From Oscillospiraceae bacterium (GTDB taxonomy: Bacteria; Bacillota; Clostridia; Oscillospirales; Oscillospiraceae), in the NCBI GenBank assembly GCA_017624645.1, contig JAGAMQ010000102.1:1-6745 (forward strand): a stretch of 6,745 nucleotides of DNA, read 5' to 3'. The position numbers and the translations under genes were made by a program. Below, piece after piece: positions 4,397-6,745 of the stretch (positions are counted from its first letter, which is position 1; every line of letters begins with the position of its first letter). Under the pieces are notes generated by a model that was given only the letters and a program-made list of their open reading frames with translations, made no database searches and was not told the DNA's origin.

Positions 4397-6745
4397 TTAC
4401 TTGAAGTACTCCACAGCAGACTTGAACATCTGAATGTCATAATTACCGGGGACATTCTTATAAAGACCGTCGCCGATACGCTCGCTGTGACCCATCTTAC
4501 CAAAGACACGACCGTCAGGGGAGGTAATGCCCTCAATGGCAAAGATAGAACCGTTGGGATTGAACCGAACATCTGCAGTTGCCTGACCGTTCAGATCCAC
4601 ATACTGGGTTGCTACCTGACCGGCCTCAATCAGCTGCCGTGCCAATTCCTCAGAGGCGTAGAAACGACCCTCGCCGTGGGAAATGGCTACATTGTAGATA
4701 TCGCCCACATTGGTGTTAGCAAGCCAGGGAGAATTGTTGGAGGCAACACGGGTACGCACAATGCGGCTCTGGTGGCGTCCAATGACATTGAAGGTCAAGG
4801 TGGGGCAGTTCTCATCGGTGTCGATGATCTTGCCGTAAGGAACCAGTCCCAGCTTTACAAGGGCCTGGAAGCCATTGCAGATACCGCACATCAGACCGTC
4901 ACGATTCTCAAGGAGCTGAGTAACCGCTTCTTTGATGGCTGCATTACGGAAGAAGGCGGTAATGAACTTACCGGAACCGTCGGGCTCGTCACCGCCGGAG
5001 AAGCCGCCGGGAATGAAGATGATCTGGCTCTGCTTAACCTGCTCTGCAAAGTCCTCAACACTGCGGGCAATGGCATCGGCAGAACGGTTCTTAATGACAA
5101 ATATCTCCGGTTCTGCGCCGGCATCTGCTACAGCTCTTGCAGAATCGTACTCACAGTTGGTGCCGGGGAATACAGGAATCAGCACCTTGGGCTTTGCGAC
5201 CTTTACAGCAGGTGCTACCCTTGCCTTCTCAGGTACAGAAACAGTCTCAATAGGTGTCACAACATCTGCAATATTGCAGGTATAGACAGATTCCAGCTTG
5301 TCCTCATATGCCTTCTGCAAGGACTGCAGACAGGTCCTCTCCTCACCAAGAGTAATGACAGCATCCTCGGTAACAGTACCAACCAGGACAGCATCAGAGA
5401 TCTGCTCGGTAACCTCCAGAAGAAACGCGCCGTAGTTGTAGCCAAAGAGCTGCTGCAGAGACAGCGCCTTCTCATAGGCAAAGCCAAAACCGTTACCGAA
5501 GCACATCTTCATAACGGCCTCTGCAACACCACCCAATCCGGGAGTATAGCAGGACAGAACCTTACCCTGACGCATCAGAGAGGTGACCTTCTGATACACC
5601 GCCATGAGGGATTCGGTCTTGGGCAGGCCGTTGGTATCATACTCGGGAGCAATCAGCATCACCTTGCTGCCGGCCTTCTTGAACTCGTTGGAAACGATAT
5701 TGCCAAGCTTCTCAGTGGTGATAGCAAAGGAAACCAAGGTGGGAGGCACATCCAGGTCCTCAAAGGTACCGGACATGGAATCCTTACCGCCGATGGCAGC
5801 GATCTTCAGATCCATCTGTGCCTTAAAAGCGCCCAGCAGCGCAGCGGTGGGCTGACCCCAACGCTTTGCATCCTTGCCAACCCGGAGGAAATACTCCTGG
5901 AAAGTCAGGTACACATCCTCAAAGGCAGCACCGGTGGCAATCAGTTTGGAGGCGGATTCCACCACAGCAAGGTATGCACCGTGGTAGGGGCTCTTCTCCA
6001 TGATAAAGGGATTGTAGCCCCAGCTCATCACAGAGCAATCATCCGTATGGCCCTTTTCCAGGCTGATCTTGTGAACCATTGCCTGAATGGGCGTCTGCTG
6101 GTGTTTACCGCCGAAAGGCATCAGCACAGTGCCGGCACCAATGGTAGCATCGAACCGCTCGGAAAGTCCCCGCTTGGAGCAGGTATTCAGATCCGTAGCA
6201 ATGCGCTGCATATTTTCGGTAAAGCTGCCGGAAATCACGGGAACAAAGTTCTGAGGCGCGGCAAGCTCCACATCTACATGCTTTTCAGCACCGTTGGAGT
6301 TCAGGAACGCACGGTTGATATCGCAGATGGTCTGGCCGTTCCAGAACATCTTCAGTCTTGCTTCCTCGGTAACGGTAGCCACCACAGTGGCTTCCAGATT
6401 TTCCTTGTCAGCCAGTTCCATAAACCGGGCAACGTTCTGAGGTGCCACAACGATTGCCATACGCTCCTGAGACTCGGAAATTGCCAGTTCTGTACCATCC
6501 AGGCCTTCGTATTTCTTGGGAACAGCATTCAGATCAATTTCAAGGCCGTCTGCCAGCTCACCAATAGCAACAGAAACACCGCCGGCACCGAAGTCATTGC
6601 AGCGCTTGATCATCACTGCTGCCTCGGCGTTGCGGAACAGACGCTGCAGCTTCCGCTCCTCGGGAGCATTGCCCTTCTGCACTTCTGCACCGCAAGAACC
6701 CAAAGATTCCACAGTGTGGCTCTTGGAGGAACCGGTTGCGCCGCC
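4397..6745 (-). CDS. purL: Phosphoribosylformylglycinamidine synthase, long fused form (5' part beyond window)
   Basis: The enzyme turns FGAR, glutamine and ATP into FGAM in de novo purine synthesis. The visible 782 residues are the C-terminal part of a chain that in this family runs to roughly 1,200-1,300; the frame stays open to the right edge. Numbered from the first visible codon, it starts with GGATGSSKSHTVES, then NDFGAGGVSVAIGELADG (50-67), the GGKDSMSG loop (319-326) and CYTPGLGGVAEAV (399-411) of the synthetase halves. The glutaminase domain begins near 520 with KVLIPVFPGTNCE and has the nucleophile Cys623 in GICNGFQ (621-627) plus the His753/Glu755 pair in GHSER (752-756), so the triad is complete. 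The fused glutaminase means no separate PurQ or PurS is required. The pattern matches the clostridial/streptococcal long clade as I recall it. Lysine is almost always AAG by eye, unlike znuA, which suggests higher expression. It is convergent with trmO. Confidence 0.96.
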   Translation of the reverse strand, partial: GGATGSSKSHTVESLGSCGAEVQKGNAPEERKLQRLFRNAEAAVMIKRCNDFGAGGVSVAIGELADGLEIDLNAVPKKYEGLDGTELAISESQERMAIVVAPQNVARFMELADKENLEATVVATVTEEARLKMFWNGQTICDINRAFLNSNGAEKHVDVELAAPQNFVPVISGSFTENMQRIATDLNTCSKRGLSERFDATIGAGTVLMPFGGKHQQTPIQAMVHKISLEKGHTDDCSVMSWGYNPFIMEKSPYHGAYLAVVESASKLIATGAAFEDVYLTFQEYFLRVGKDAKRWGQPTAALLGAFKAQMDLKIAAIGGKDSMSGTFEDLDVPPTLVSFAITTEKLGNIVSNEFKKAGSKVMLIAPEYDTNGLPKTESLMAVYQKVTSLMRQGKVLSCYTPGLGGVAEAVMKMCFGNGFGFAYEKALSLQQLFGYNYGAFLLEVTEQISDAVLVGTVTEDAVITLGEERTCLQSLQKAYEDKLESVYTCNIADVVTPIETVSVPEKARVAPAVKVAKPKVLIPVFPGTNCEYDSARAVADAGAEPEIFVIKNRSADAIARSVEDFAEQVKQSQIIFIPGGFSGGDEPDGSGKFITAFFRNAAIKEAVTQLLENRDGLMCGICNGFQALVKLGLVPYGKIIDTDENCPTLTFNVIGRHQSRIVRTRVASNNSPWLANTNVGDIYNVAISHGEGRFYASEELARQLIEAGQVATQYVDLNGQATADVRFNPNGSIFAIEGITSPDGRVFGKMGHSERIGDGLYKNVPGNYDIQMFKSAVEYFK

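Noticed and set aside
4932..5285. Plus-strand open frames opposite purL (also 5604-5855)
   Set aside because: Antisense to a well-conserved enzyme gene; low-complexity translations explained by purL codon bias.
6710..6712. GTG in purL as a possible start codon
   Set aside because: The frame stays open to the window edge and the eleven upstream codons (GGATGSSKSHT) match the conserved PurL sequence, so this GTG is an internal valine.

Overview
The window looks like ordinary chromosome from a Gram-positive anaerobe of the class Clostridia (Bacillota), perhaps an Oscillospiraceae or Lachnospiraceae relative. The reasons are the mid-range base composition, strong AGGAGG-type ribosome binding sites, extended -10 promoters (TGnTATGAT), a lipoprotein-type metal-binding protein, and the long single-chain form of PurL with its glutaminase domain fused on. 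The taxon is inferred from style and protein recall, not from a search.

Layout, left to right. A GNAT-type acetyltransferase lies on the minus strand (26-670). A 195-base divergent intergenic region (671-865) holds candidate promoters for both flanking genes. A 76-residue protein of unknown function follows on the plus strand (866-1096), with its own promoter and a very clear intrinsic terminator (1104-1130). Next is a plus-strand operon of four tightly packed genes (1181-4332): a zinc-binding lipoprotein (ZnuA/AdcA type), its ABC ATPase (ZnuC type), its membrane permease (ZnuB type), and TrmO, a tRNA N6-methyltransferase. The first two junctions are 4-base ATGA overlaps and the third is a 4-base gap. 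A 17-bp hairpin flanked by A and T tracts (4339-4375) ends this operon and also serves the convergent minus-strand purL, whose last 782 codons fill the rest of the window and run off the right edge.

How the genes work together. The three znu genes form a complete high-affinity importer: an extracytoplasmic metal-binding protein, a channel and an ATPase. A His-rich loop in the binding protein and a Cys/His-rich head on the ATPase both point to zinc. trmO is apparently cotranscribed with the importer, which would tie metal uptake to modification of tRNA position 37. purL belongs to de novo purine synthesis and is unrelated to its neighbours apart from sharing the terminator. The acetyltransferase and the 76-residue protein have no visible link to the rest.

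No mobile element, CRISPR array, tRNA, rRNA or prophage signal was seen. I found no convincing new multi-gene system. The points most worth a second look are the zinc importer-trmO linkage, the Cys/His head of the ATPase, a dyad overlapping the operon promoter, and the orphan small protein.
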